Shown here piece after piece: positions 33,701 to 47,150 of a stretch of DNA of 64,000 nucleotides. This stretch comes from Anopheles merus. Its lineage: Eukaryota; Arthropoda; Insecta; Diptera; Culicidae. The translations under genes and the position numbers were made by a program. Positions within the stretch are counted from its first letter, which is position 1. The number at the start of each line of letters is the position of its first letter. The stretch lies in the NCBI RefSeq assembly GCF_017562075.2, contig NC_054083.1:37307755-37371754 (forward strand), read 5' to 3'. The notes beneath the pieces were generated by a model, which was not told where the DNA came from, did no database searches, and saw nothing but the letters and a program-made list of their open reading frames with translations.

Positions 33701-36700
33701 TTGACATTCCTTCCCACTCGGTGCACTTGCACAGCATTAGAACCAATAAAAACTGCACTTCGGCACGATTTAATTTCCCATTGCTTGCATAGCGACTGGC
33801 GTGTTAGTGGATCGTATAAACTGCACAATACACTTTATCTTTCCCAAACCAAAATTGTTCATCAAAGAGAATTATATGGACGAACAAAAATCCTAAACAT
33901 TGCGATTTTGCTAGTTCGTCACACGTAAAGTCCACCAAAACGAACGAACGCTAACATTTTCGATGCATTTAGAATACACCAACTGAACAATGCATTCGTG
34001 GTTTATTGCGGTACAATATCTTGACGTTGTGGGAACGGTGTTATGCTGGATTCCCAGATAGAATGATATAAGAACTTGTTTCAGAACTCGCCGGGATAGA
34101 GTCACACACATTTTACAATTACACACATGGGCACGATTTTACTGTACATATCTGTACGAGGAAGAGGACTGAATTGCATTTTTATTGCATTTTCATTTAA
34201 AAGCCGTGTTGTTAAAACAGCAAAACATTCATATTCATGTAAGATAAACAAACAAAAACTAGCATTATAATTCCGAGCGAACATCTCGTTATAAAACCAT
34301 TTGTAGCACAATTTGTTAAAACGATCTTCTTAAATAAAACAAAAAAAAACGAACAAGCAAAGCACACAATTCATAAAAGTTATAATACACTGAATAATAA
34401 TCCACTTTGCGAAACAACTCGGTGGTCTGCCGGATTGATGCGTGTCGGTAGCGGCGTTATGAATCGTTGCATAAAGTATACTCCAGAGTACCACGACTAC
34501 GAGCTAGGTTCATTATTATGTCTTCAAAAATTTCAAGACGAACCTACTCCTCTTCAAATAAGCATATGAAACTTATACGATGCGTACTAATTAGCAAATA
34601 GGCATAACAAAGACATTGTCAAACACCTGAGGCAAAACAAAAACGATTAACCTTCAGCAGAATACACCCATGCCACAACTTGAGCTATTGACTGTGGTGC
34701 GGTGAAGTGTGATGGTGCGTTATCTTTGGAGAAATAGAATAATGGTCTAAAGGTACCGCCCTAAGAATGAAGCTAGAAGCACTGTAGGGTATATCCGGTG
34801 AGCAGATAATCTGAACAATTGCGAAACTACTGAAACGGTACGTATTCAAATGCGTAACGTTAGGCTCTATTGATTTTGGTTGCTTAGACGAAGTCCACTG
34901 TAACCACAATGCCTAGTGATTGTCTAAGCCAGTTGTCCGTGATATCCAATAATATCCGGAAAACAGAGGTCAATTTAAAAAACCTTCAAAAATATATACC
35001 AAAAAAGATCGAAAACTAATTCCTTTCATAGGGGTAAAGTCCAGCCAAAAAAAGTTCTACAAAACTGCAACTTGATTCACTGAGCATCATCAGTGTTTGA
35101 AGGGTTTCCAGCAAATTACAACACATTTAATGGACTTTCGATTTCACTATCAAATCGAACTCTAACGACCTTTCCTAAGCAGGAAATTATGGTTTACATT
35201 TCACATTGCGGCCACAGCGTGTATCACCCCTGCCAGCTAAATCTAATCGATACAAGACGCTCCAAATACGGATGCATATGCAATCCATGAGATGATGCTG
35301 TTCGCGCCAGTTGTCTGATGCTACTGAAACACACAGACAGCATCACATGCCGAAAAACCGATGATCCAAACCAAGGCAGCTGCTGTTGCAATGGTCGTCA
35401 AAATTAACCCATCTCGATTAGGCCCCCACGCTCGGCGTATCTGTGCAGCATGATATCGCTTACCCCAAATCGCCCCATATCATCATCAAACACCATCCAA
35501 ACAACCGATGGGGGGAAGTGAGTGAGAGCGGATAAATGAATTGGAATGCACTGCCATAAATTCCAAACAACCGAGGCTAATTTTAAACTATCCTCCCGAA
35601 CGGGAAGAATTCGCTTGCACCCAGAGACCAACCAGAGAGCAGTCCCTAGGGATATTAGGGCCCGGGGGGAATTACGGTTCGATTGGTTCGATTGAGACTT
35701 ATGCAACTAGACACCAAAACAAACTCATACTCGACCGGACTCTCGCTTCATCCCATCAGCTACAGCAACGGTATCTGGGATAGAGTGGAGTTGGTTTAGC
35801 AATAGCGCAAACGGTAGAGTTCATTTCGATTATTTCAACCAGAGTTATACCCCTCTGTCTGCAGTCGTTTGAAGTGAAGTTTGTAAGGTTTCAGGAACTC
35901 AGAACTCCCTTCCACAGATATCTCAACACGTTCAAGCCTCCAGTATCCAATACATTCCTCATCTCGGTATCGTTGGCACCGGAAAAATCTTTCAATCCCT
36001 TTACTTTCGTTATTAGCACAATTGAAAGGGCCTCGGATCGGTACAGATTGCGATCGAACCAAAACAACCTCCTCATAATGAGAGGAACCTTAGGCACTCA
36101 TAGCACCCTTTACTTCTTCTCTTGACAATACTTTCCAACTCCAACCATCTATCTCCAGCATGATTACCCCGCATTTCTCACTCAACTTCTACCCCAGAGC
36201 GCTGCTCGAAACTGAGATAGCCCATTCGAAAAGAATTGAGGAAACAATCAACGCCAACAACGGCCTACAGAGCACGCGCGCTCACCAGCGGGTCAACACT
36301 TCTGAGCTGAATCAAACGTGTATCGAGGTCGACAAATGGATGCACAAATGACGCTCGTCGTAATCATTTCCTGCCCGGCGAGACACAATCACAGACAGGG
36401 TGGCGGCGCACTACGGAAAACTACCCTCTCTCGCTCGGTACGCCACACCGATTACTTCACCAATCGTGTCCTCATCGAAGTGGGTGAGAGGAACGAAAGA
36501 GATAGAGGAGAACGGCCTATCAGAGGTCATCAGATGATCGGATAATTGTAGAGTAGAATTGTTATGCAACGGTTGTGTTCGCTACTTCCATCCATGCTTC
36601 TATGGGACGTAACATGGACTAGATAGATCCGAACGATGAATCTTTTTCTGGGTACATTTAGCGGAGAACGGAATGTTTTTACACTTCTTCCGGTGGTGAA

Positions 36701-39700
36701 ATGCTACCAACACATACCTGGAAGTAAAAGAATAGAAGAATACAATTTAATAAAGAGTTGCAATAAAAATAAATATTTTAAAAAGTTCAAATAATAAAAA
36801 AATGAATTGCGAAACACAATTGGACACGATATGGACCCACAACCTGTATCTCTAGACCCAAATGACAGGCTATAGGAAAACTCAGCCATGTTTCTAGTCA
36901 AGCTATTATCTACGCAACGCACACTACCCAATGATTATTCACTTATTTATCGATACAATTTAATTTAACAAGCGCCTGCATCTCGTATCGCATCCGCCCT
37001 TGATTGCACCCAAAGACGCCCATCACAAAAAGTGCTGTCATTTCGCGGTGTGAATTACACACAGCCACATGCTGCACCGTCGATCTTGACAGTGTTTTTT
37101 GCGCCAAACAGACGCACCGGTAGTTAACAACTCGTAACACGTGCAACGACAAGAGGAGTGGGGAGTGAACGATTCCGAACAAAAATGCCCAATCTCCCCC
37201 CATTTCTGCACCAACCGATAATCGTTGGTGCGTGTGCGGTTTTAACGATATTACTCTCTGGGCCGCTTGGAAGTTGGAATTTCTTTACGACTTTTAAAAG
37301 GAAATAAATTTGCACATGTACACACACGAACCAAGCAGCAGCACCAGCAACCGACCTATGATTTTAACGATTGCAAACAGCGAACGCAGGCAACGTCGTA
37401 TCTCTGAAGACTGCTTTTAGGAGCGCACACCACAAACTAGGGCAACCGATTTTCACGCTTTGGTCGTAACAGCTTTTCGAAAAGGGTATGGCGTATTACG
37501 CGAGGAGGGGTAGTTGTGTGCTTTGCAAAACCGGCAGGCAGTAGTAGATCAGTATTATTATCACATCATAATCGAGGCCTTTTCCAATGTGCCCACCATT
37601 CGTGTGCGGCAAACTGTGCGTAATATATCGAATGGTAAACAGAGCAGGAAAAGAGAGAAATTTGAAATTTTATTTTTGGTTAGTGTCTTCCTTGAAAGCT
37701 TCATTCAGTTTGATAATGGACTAAAAGCTGTGTTTAATTTTTGGCACCATTTTGAGCATAATTCTTTGCAAACACATCAGCAAAATTATGTTTAATTGCT
37801 TTGGCAAAATGCTTTCCATGTTTAAACCTCTTATGTTTGCACTCAAACATCGTGTGGCATAATTATGGCCGATCATTACGCCTAAGTGTGCCAACTCGTA
37901 GTTTAGCAAAATTAAGCTAAATGACAGTTTTGTCTACTTTTTTCGCAAATATAACTTGATGCAATCAGCAACACATTACATTCAACAGCACTGCTGTAGA
38001 AGCTAATGGCATAATAACTCAAATTATTTTTATTTATTTATTTTTTTCGATTAAAAAGCATGGCAGTTGAGATCAAAACAGCATATGTTATTATACATCT
38101 TATGAAAAGCAACATTTACATTTAAATTTGCAATCTCCAACAGAGACATCTGGACCCCGTACCGTTGTTCAAACAGCTGAGGAAGAGTGCTAACAACTTT
38201 GTTCCGGCGAACCTCTTCACAATCTATACCTGCTCTGTATGAAGAAAGCGAAACACACCTACTCGTGATACTCCTCCATGGTAAGCTCCAGTTTCTAAAA
38301 AAACGGTATCTACTACTCTGGCCGGAACGTTCTTTGGTGCGCAGTTGCTCTCAGCTTCACCTGTTTTTTTCGTGGGAGTTAGAAACCGTTGAGTTTTCAC
38401 CGTCCGAAAACCCGTTGGAAATTAGTCCAAACTCTCCATACGTTTAGCTCCAATTCGAACATGGATCGCGATCTCATCGTTGAATAAATAATGCATTTGC
38501 AAATGGACGTTCATGAGCGCTCCAGATGTGGCCTATTTCTTAATTTGAAGCTTTTAAATAAGAAAACGGAATAAATAAAAATACACCCACTTTAAAAATC
38601 AATGAGGACAAAAAGATATACAAAGACATAAAACTGAAGTTTAAATATCCCATTAAATTGGACATCAACCCAGACTACAACTCAGAATTCCCACATTCGT
38701 ACAAAGAATTCACAGAAGAAAGAAATCCAAAAAAGTTGATTACAAGAAAACGATTGTTTGTTTATCACGCAACGTTTTCCCGTCCGATGTTATAGGGATA
38801 CTTGGTTACTTTTGTACTTCTGTTCAAAGTATTGTAAACATACTCTCCCCTTCCCTTACCAACATTACGTACAACACACTAGCGACAGCTAGATTGACAC
38901 TATCAACAAACAACAACTTTTCTCTCCCGCATGTCGCTATCAATCAGCACAAAAAATACGACATTTAGTTGCCAGGTAACACAAGCCAGCGTCCATTAAA
39001 TTCCCTTTTTCTCCCACTACAAGGGAGTTACCCCTCCTCTTTCTAGGGCGTGCATAATTATGCACAGCATAATAATTGAAAAATAAGCCAATGAAGGGAA
39101 ACAATACATAAACAAACACATTGCTGACATGCTGACCTTCTCTGCCTATGTGCGAGAAAGAGAGATTAGTTCTTGTCTACCTCGCCGACCCGCCAACGGA
39201 AGGAACTATTTGTTGTCATATTTTCCCACCCAATCAACAAGAAGCACGACCTGTACCTATGATGTTACATTTCATGTTTGTTAAAGCGCTCTAGGCTGCA
39301 ACAAATGGCGATCATTACCCGCAGCATGCTGGCTAACACAACAAACAATTTCGATCGTTGCTTAGGGTCGTGAGAACATTATTATAATTATAGCAGGAGA
39401 CAATTTCAAATTGAAAAAGCGTCATTAAAGAAAATGATGCCATTTTTGTGACATTTTCTTAAACACTATTTTCAATTTTTATCCTCCTCAAATAATTTCT
39501 GCTTTTTTGAGTTTTCTCTCAACGACCAAATTACTGAGGGTATAAAATTCAGACGAACCTGTTTAACTTCCAGTTATTTTTATGGCACAATGTGTTCCTC
39601 ATTCCTGCACCAATCTTATCGCAAGAAAAGCGAACAATTCGATCAGTTGATTCGTTGCAATTGGAACACTTTTTCTTGGCTGCCCTGCAGGGCAATGAGG

Positions 39701-40383
39701 CTGCGTGTACTTCTTTTACCTTTTCGGAACACGCCCGTCGTGCCCGAGACACAAACAACACACTGCGCGCGTATGCCAAGGCCAGGTTTGGTTCAAGTGG
39801 TATTTGCCATATAAACAGTGCAAAATGTCGAACAGGAAGTCGGATCGAATCTTGACTACAGCAGCCGCTATTCTAAATAAGGATAACACGCTTGCACCAG
39901 AGACCAGTGTGTCCACAGCAAAATTCCGGGAAATGATGTAAATAACAGACTGGATAGGAAATGGTTGCTTTTCCCTTGTTTTGGTTGACTGACTCGGTGC
40001 CATAGTTACTTTTATTTCTGCGCAACCCATTTCGCACCGTTTCCCATAAATTGTTCTACCAATGTGTACCAATTAAAATGTCAAAACTTGGAATATAAAT
40101 ATTTACAACTTATCATCAACGTCCCATAAATCGACCCTTCATCATCACATCCATTTTCCATATGGCCGAAAAGCTTTCGCTTTCGTTCGGTTTAATTTAT
40201 TAACATCTAAATGCTTTGTTTGGTTTTCATATTGAATTAGGCTCACCGTACCTATAAGACATCGCGCTCTACCGCCTCCCCATTTCCACTCCGCACCGGA
40301 AGGTCGCCGTCGCTAATTGTTTGCATCCTTGGACACGACGCCGCTGCTGAAAAGCGTATCGCCCGCGGATGTTTGCGCACGAG
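30721..40383. other. No confident gene
   Basis: Mostly AT-rich. A pyrimidine-rich acceptor-like run at 33253-33309 is followed by about 70 bases and a GTAAGC donor, but two frames are open so no protein can be chosen. A minus segment ending MVFDDDMGRFG before GTAAGC near 35465 is similarly weak. Confidence 0.5.
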
Positions 40384-40695
40384 TCAGTCAGTGGCAGAGT
40401 ATGTGAGTCTTCACATTTATCAGCTCCTCCCTGTACCGTGGGGTCGTCGTGTCACATAACTCATAACTCGGCGTACCAAACCCCACACATCTGTGATCGC
40501 GCGTTGCAGTAAGTTCGTGTCGTTTACCGTTCACTTTACGACCCAATCCGTCATCGAAGAAACGAACGCAGAAGAAGCGCAGAAAAACACAATATCGCCA
40601 GCCAAAGTCAAGTTCGAGCGACGGTTGTTGGTCCGAATGGCGTGAGGATTATTGGACCTTCTGTACCATGTGCCAGAGCTTGTGGATGACAAGAG
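40384..40695 (+). promoter_or_regulatory. Candidate plus-strand first exon
   Basis: A GC-rich stretch begins near GAGTCAGTCAGTGG, which matches the insect initiator, and ends at a donor AAGAG|GTAAAT. Two frames are open across the second half; one ends CWSEWREDYWTFCTMCQSLW before the donor. Because several frames are open I treat it as a possible 5' UTR exon rather than coding. No downstream partner exon was identified. Confidence 0.2.
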
Positions 40696-42279
40696 GTAAA
40701 TCAGGGAAGAAACTAACATGATTATCTACTAATATATGCACTACGCCTGACTGGGTACAACGATAGATACGTCGGGAAGCTTAACTAATCAAGACATTAT
40801 TTACAACTGGTACACCGTTGCAGAAAAACTAGCTAATCTAACGATTAATTTATTCTTCGCTGAAATCCGTACTTTACGATCATACAATTCAGCACTACTC
40901 AGCAAAGGAAGTGTCAAAATATCCATTCCAAAGTATCCAATGCCCCCCGATACCTTCACCCGAATTGCTCTGGATGCTTCTCTTCACTCTTTATCCGCTG
41001 CGCAGAAAATTGCATAACGGATAAAAGGCAACGGGTTCTCGAAATTCGTTGAAGCGTTCAAACGATAGATGGTAACGAATTTCAAGAATTGAACCATACG
41101 GCGTAGAATGATCTCCAATTAGCCCGATCGATTGTTGAGCATAATTTGAAATTTGCCGTGCAAGAGGAAAACTGTTACTTTTCCCGAGAAAAGAAAAGAC
41201 AGATGTACAACAACAGTTGAGTAAACAAGTCTATTTTAGCAGGCCCTTACTTTACTCCGAAATGCAAGACATTCACACCAAACCACAACTTAAACAAGAC
41301 ACACTCATACTCTAAGTATGTTGTGCAAAATATCAGGCCAACAAGAAACAGGAATATCTCTAATATGCTCCAATGGCAATAAACAATTCACAAGATATGG
41401 GATTGGGAAAGCGATTGCCACTTCATCATATGACAGCTGAATGTTCGATTGTTTTCATCTTAAAGGCACGATTCGAAGCCATCCGATCGAAGTACAGACA
41501 GACAGACAGACACTTCAAGGGTTGGGCTGCAGCAGTATGCAATATCTCAATCTGCAGACAAATTGGAGTGAAAAACACATTCATATCGATCACGAAATGC
41601 AAATGAAATAACAGCAAACAGCACTTGTTTAGATCGTTATCGGGCAGGCGCGCACCATCCACTCCAAACAAACACTTGAAAAGCAGAGCAAAACATACTT
41701 CGCTGTGGAAGCGGAATGACGAAAGAGATCAACGACGTATACCTTTTCCGATCAAGATTCAGCCAAATGGAGAAAAACTACAAATATAATATTTATTTTA
41801 TAATTTAGCATGCCCTTTTGTGTATTGGCATAAGTATCATATAAATTTTATTAAACTATAATAAGCCAAACTTTATTTAAAAATACTCTCTGCAATGTAT
41901 TTACTTTTACAATCTACTTTTATTATTTTCGGACGCCTCCATACAAGCGATCGGCAAATGAGGCCACTTCACTTACTTTCAATTTCGCTCCCAACGGCCT
42001 CACACGGTAGGTGTGACCTATATTTGGAAGCTTTTATTTATTTTACCAACTTCAAGACACTACACACCTTCACCACGATGCTCAAGCACCTCCCCCCTTT
42101 TCTCCACAGCAAATGATATAAAAATACAATCCTTCATTAACAAAACAAAACCTACCCAAACAAACTGCAATCAACTCGCCGATCAAGATCCGCGCGGGGA
42201 TAATGTGCCAACATATTTTCCAAGTGCGGTGACTCCAAAATCTATACAACGAAACAGTAACACAATTTCCAAAAATACA

Positions 42280-42295
42280 AACACACACACACACA
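42280..42295 (+). repeat. (AC)n microsatellite
   Basis: Eight AC units. Confidence 0.95.
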
Positions 42296-45200
42296 TGATC
42301 AGTCACCCCGTTTCCCACAACCGACACTAATCCAAATTTTCATGATCCAAAAGCGTTACCGCCGCTGAGCGTTGGGAGCCACCTCTTGTCAGCAGTGCGT
42401 ATTTATGTTTTTACCTTTTTTGTAATGTGAGCAACGAAGTGAAAAAAAGTTTGGATAAATTAAGAAGAAAAGAAATAAAAACATGTTCGCTTCTTTTTAT
42501 GTTGATCATGGCTTTTTCTTCTCAGGTCGTGGTGATGACGGCTACCTTTCAATTTCATTTCGGTTAGCCATTATTTGAAAAGTGTCAGTGTCACACGAGA
42601 TATAAACCCACCACACCAAATGCTCCGTGTCTAAGGTGAAGGGTGTGTGTGTGTGTGCGGCGACCTAATCTCATTGAAAATTAGTTCTCCTTTTCACCAG
42701 CAGTAGACTGTGAAATACAACATTTGTTTAGTTGCCAATGGGGTGCGCCGTTTATTGCAAGTTGATGAAAGCGAATTTCTTGTAGGGGCCTCATCTGTAC
42801 AAGATTTGAAGATACTAAAGACCCTTTGATGCTATTGTCAAATCTAATGAACTATTCGGGACTACGTTACGGCAAAAGAACAAAGAATAACTGTGTACAC
42901 CACGTTTTTGCTTATATAATTCCCAGTAAATCACCTTTTGATCGCGTGAGGAAAATCATTAACGAATCACACTTTTTGTTACAAACGGTTCCATAATGCA
43001 TTTGCCCATCTACTAATAGAGATAACATCATAGTTTATAATGTTGACATACTTCAAGTAATTGCAATCAAATTGTAGCTGTTTTGTTTGGTGCTTTTTGT
43101 ATATTTAACGAGCATTTATGAACATAAATCATGCAAAAGCCAAAAATGTACTGTCATCAGAAACAAAAACATTGAATACAGTTCCTTATATGCTGCTGGA
43201 TAAAGATGCACCATGTAATCCATGACTAGATTAAATACATTAAACCTACGGTATGACACAGCGACCGTTGAGTGAAGCTGCTCGTAAATTAAAACACCAG
43301 CTAATCTCACTTACATCTACCTCCTCTCCAGAGCATCATTAACCCACTAGCTGCTCCATTGATGTGACAACAAGTTGCATCAGAGTCATTCTTTACTACG
43401 CCCCAACACGCCAAACCGGCGAAAGGAAGATTCGCAAACCGGGCGCACAATCTTGAATGTCTGGTCTGTTTGTTTGTCCCGAAACATTCGTACACCAGCA
43501 GCTAAATCCCTTCACCTGCCTCTTGGTAAAGTACATTTGCTTCTTTTTCTCCTTACAGATACGCACACCAGACAACTCTAACCCTCACGCCCAAGGGGAG
43601 AAGCAGAGATTCAAAGAATCAAACCACTGACAATCAGTTGACAGCGAAGCGGAAGATGAATGTTGTCGGTTGGCATTTACCAGCGCAAACAATGAGTTGA
43701 TCCGACCGATTGCCCATTTTCCTCTCCCCCACAATCGCTTGCATTTCACTTTTTCACACTGGCAAAGTCAACTGTCAACCGCGTACACACAGCTCTCCAA
43801 GAAGTGTATCCAATTGAACTGACGGAAGCAACTTATCTCGCCCATACAGAGGGCGCTGTGTTGCTCTGATGCTGAGACCGTGCGAGAAGACGAAAGAGAA
43901 GGCAAAGAGGCGTATTACATTGGCGAACGGTAGCAATACAAATTTCTTCTAGTTTTGCTGCCGCCTCAGCCCCGCCTCACACACTCGCGCGGGGGGTTGT
44001 TGTAGTCATTACCATTTTTTGAGAAAAGCTCCACGATACGTTTAATTTCGCCTAACCTGTCGCCATCGTCGCACGCTTTTTATCAGCAGTCAAAGACAAA
44101 ACACCACTCGCAAACGGGGAAATGGAAAGCCTGCCGGGGAGGAAGAAAAATCGCTCTCGGTGGAAACGTGCATCAAAAACAAAACTGCAGTAGGCAAAAC
44201 CTCGTACGACGACTACTCCCGGGAACACCACAACGATTGTGGAGGTCGATAGCCGTATGGAGGAAAGAAAAACGACAAACGACGGCTGAAACAAAACCAG
44301 CGACATAAATTAAGTAAACAAAATTGTACCAGCGCAAAAACGCCCCGACAGCAACTCCGACGACGAAGCTCGACAGTGAAAGTTCACTAGGCGCGCGTTT
44401 GATGCGGCCGCGGGCTGGAAAGTGCAAGAACAAGCAGTAGGAGAAGATGAAAAAACAACAAACAAACGGTACCGGAAAATTATGCATTTCCACCTGCGCG
44501 AATTCGACGACAGACGCCCGCCAACGTCGTTGCTGATTAGAGACGGAAGGTACGCGCACACACGGGGGTCTGCAATCGGTGTTGACATTGACAAGGGAAG
44601 AAACAACACAACCGCGCCGCGTGGTAGCAGCAAAATGGCCGGAGCAACAATCAGCAGACGCTCATTGCAGATGTACACGTTTTGTACGATTGCTAAAGTG
44701 AGATGGTTTCCTAGTATGAAGGTAGCTTTGTTTTCACTTTCAGAAGAACCAAAACAGGACTAAATATGAATCTATTTCCAAGTTATCTAAAATGTTTGTC
44801 AGAAACAAAAGATAAACGACAACTCAACAGAATTTTCATTATGCCAATGGGTCATTAACAAAGATTTTGGTTTTGAAAGTTTGAGGTTTTAGCTAACCGG
44901 AATTTAATTCCACTTAGTCGTTGTTAAGGAATAATCTTGAAGATCATCCAGATAACTTACCAACTCCAGAAAAATACCATGAGAAGATCAACCAGACTAT
45001 ATTCTATCAGCTCTAACAGATTTGTATCGTTCTATCCACTAAAAATACTTTAAAACCATCGAGATTAGCTTTTAAGTGTATCTGAAGAACTATCTTGCCA
45101 CTTGAGATGCTTTACTTCCATGATCATCCGCCTCAAGAGGATTATCTAAAACGCATATATAAACGCCAAGTCTCCATTTAAATTCCAAATCAAAATTCCA

Positions 45201-46985
45201 CAACTTTTTTCCCTTTTCAGTGCGCTAAGTGTCGACTATCACATTACGCCACTAAACACCAAATGGCCCAAATGGCTGGAAACTGCAACCTCCGAATGAT
45301 TCATTTGTCCAACAAAAAAAAAGATACCGGCTGGTTTAATTTTAGATACATTTATTACCAAGATTTGGCGAATTCCTTTAAACGGCTGCATAAACCTAAC
45401 TAACGCACCTTGCCAAAAAAAATCACTCGGCAACTGTGTTTATGTACATAGCGAGACTGCGGGTGATTAGTATGTGTGTCTGTCTGGGAGAGTGTTTCGG
45501 CATTAGTTTTTGGTACATTTTATCGCCCTTAATTTTATGGTCGGGAATTTTCACCTCATTGAAACACAGCTCGAGAAAAAGGCAGAATCGATTGTTTTAA
45601 TAGACACACACACACCCGTCAGACCAACTCACACCTTTTATGCGGGTCGTATATTTCAGAAAATACCGTGTGCATGGTGGTTTCGCCCCAGGAAAGAGGT
45701 CATACAGAACCATCCAGAGTGGAAGTTAGGAGTAAAGGTAAAGCAAGTAGAACTGGGCAGTAGTGTCTAGGCAAGAGCGGTTGCAATAAACAATCTGCAG
45801 TGTGAGTTTATTCTTGGCAAGGTTCTTGATCCTTCCCTTTTTTATCAGCAGAACTCCTGGGCCTCACGAGATTACATTTCAAAGCGGACGTCGTTGAAAA
45901 TGAACTGCAATAATAGTGTTATTACTATTGTCTGCAGTTTCTTTCTGGTATGATTCTTCCTTGTTTTGAAACACTATAGAATTCGGCAATCTTCTTTTAT
46001 TGCTGTGAGAATTATAACAACCACCGACTTCTGATACTAATAATAGAGCACTTCTCTCAGGGGTTTCACATTAGTTTCAGCGCCATTCTAAGCGAAAGTA
46101 TATTGAAGTGTTTTGTCTAGTAGTACCATTCACAACCTTTAATAGTTTTATCTGACTGTATACTCTATTCAATATATTACTTTTTAATGTGAGACATCCA
46201 AGATAAGTGAACTGTAGAAAATCTGTTCGTCAAACTAAAACTTTGTAATACCTTCACAACTAACATCAAAAGAAAACTCGCACCTGGCCCTAGACCACCC
46301 AGCAAGTGACCGAAGCATCCCCCAATGAATGGCAAGCGCAAGCAGTGTAATTAACAGCGTGTTTTTGTGGAATATTCTTATTTTAGTTTGAATCATTTCG
46401 CATCTTCCGACACGCGAACCCGCGAGCTTCATCGGAACCGGCGCGCAGGAACACTTTTGAACTCTTCCCAGTGACTCTTGGAGCAATTAATGCATCACAG
46501 AGTCTGTCTTCCAATATATCTATGCGCCCTCGCTACATACTCACGTCACGGTTGGTTTACCATATCCCGGCGTGTATCTTCTACCTTCAAACAACGTGCT
46601 TTTATCTATCCCTTGCCCGAAAGGAAAGTGCGTCAAACCAAACCACCATCACCCCGTGGCACACCAAATTTGTGGACCGATGATGATCTTCCTGCGGTTG
46701 TGTTTTTTGCCAACCCCAACCCAACCAAATCCGGCCAAATGACCATGACTGTCGTGCCTCTTCCACAGAGCACAGAGGGTTGGTGTGATCGGTTTTTCCA
46801 AATTATGGCAATTAAAAGCAACACTTCCAACAGCCAACCAATCGGTTTTTGCTGTGCGTTTCTCATTTAACTTTAACCATCGCAAGCGATGGTCGCAAGC
46901 CCGCAGAGTGTATTAAAAACCGAACAACACGCACCGCACACCGCAGCCATTTTCGAACAGATGAGACACTGGGGTCCTGAAAAGC

Positions 46986-47150
46986 CCGCACTCTAGATAG
47001 TGAGGATGACGGGGTTCGACTCATTAGCAAACGATTTTGTCACAAACCACCTCTCCTCCGTCACAATCCCGTGAGAATTGGCGGCATCGGCAATTGTGTT
47101 CGGAGCGAAAATTACAGTGCGGTGGTGGCAAGGGTGCAGCTAAAAAAACG
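46986..47150 (+). CDS. Weak candidate exon with a consensus donor
   Basis: The donor AAAC|GTAAGTA matches the consensus exactly. The frame before it is open for about 55 codons back to a TGA and reads KARTLDSEDDGVRLISKRFC and VRIGGIGNCVRSENYSAVV. An acceptor-like CACTCTAG lies upstream but its pyrimidine tract is poor. Fifty-five open codons can occur by chance in 64 kb, so this rests mostly on the donor. Confidence 0.15.

Noticed and set aside
47008..47022. GGGGTTCGACTC resembles a tRNA B box
   Set aside because: No cloverleaf could be drawn around it.
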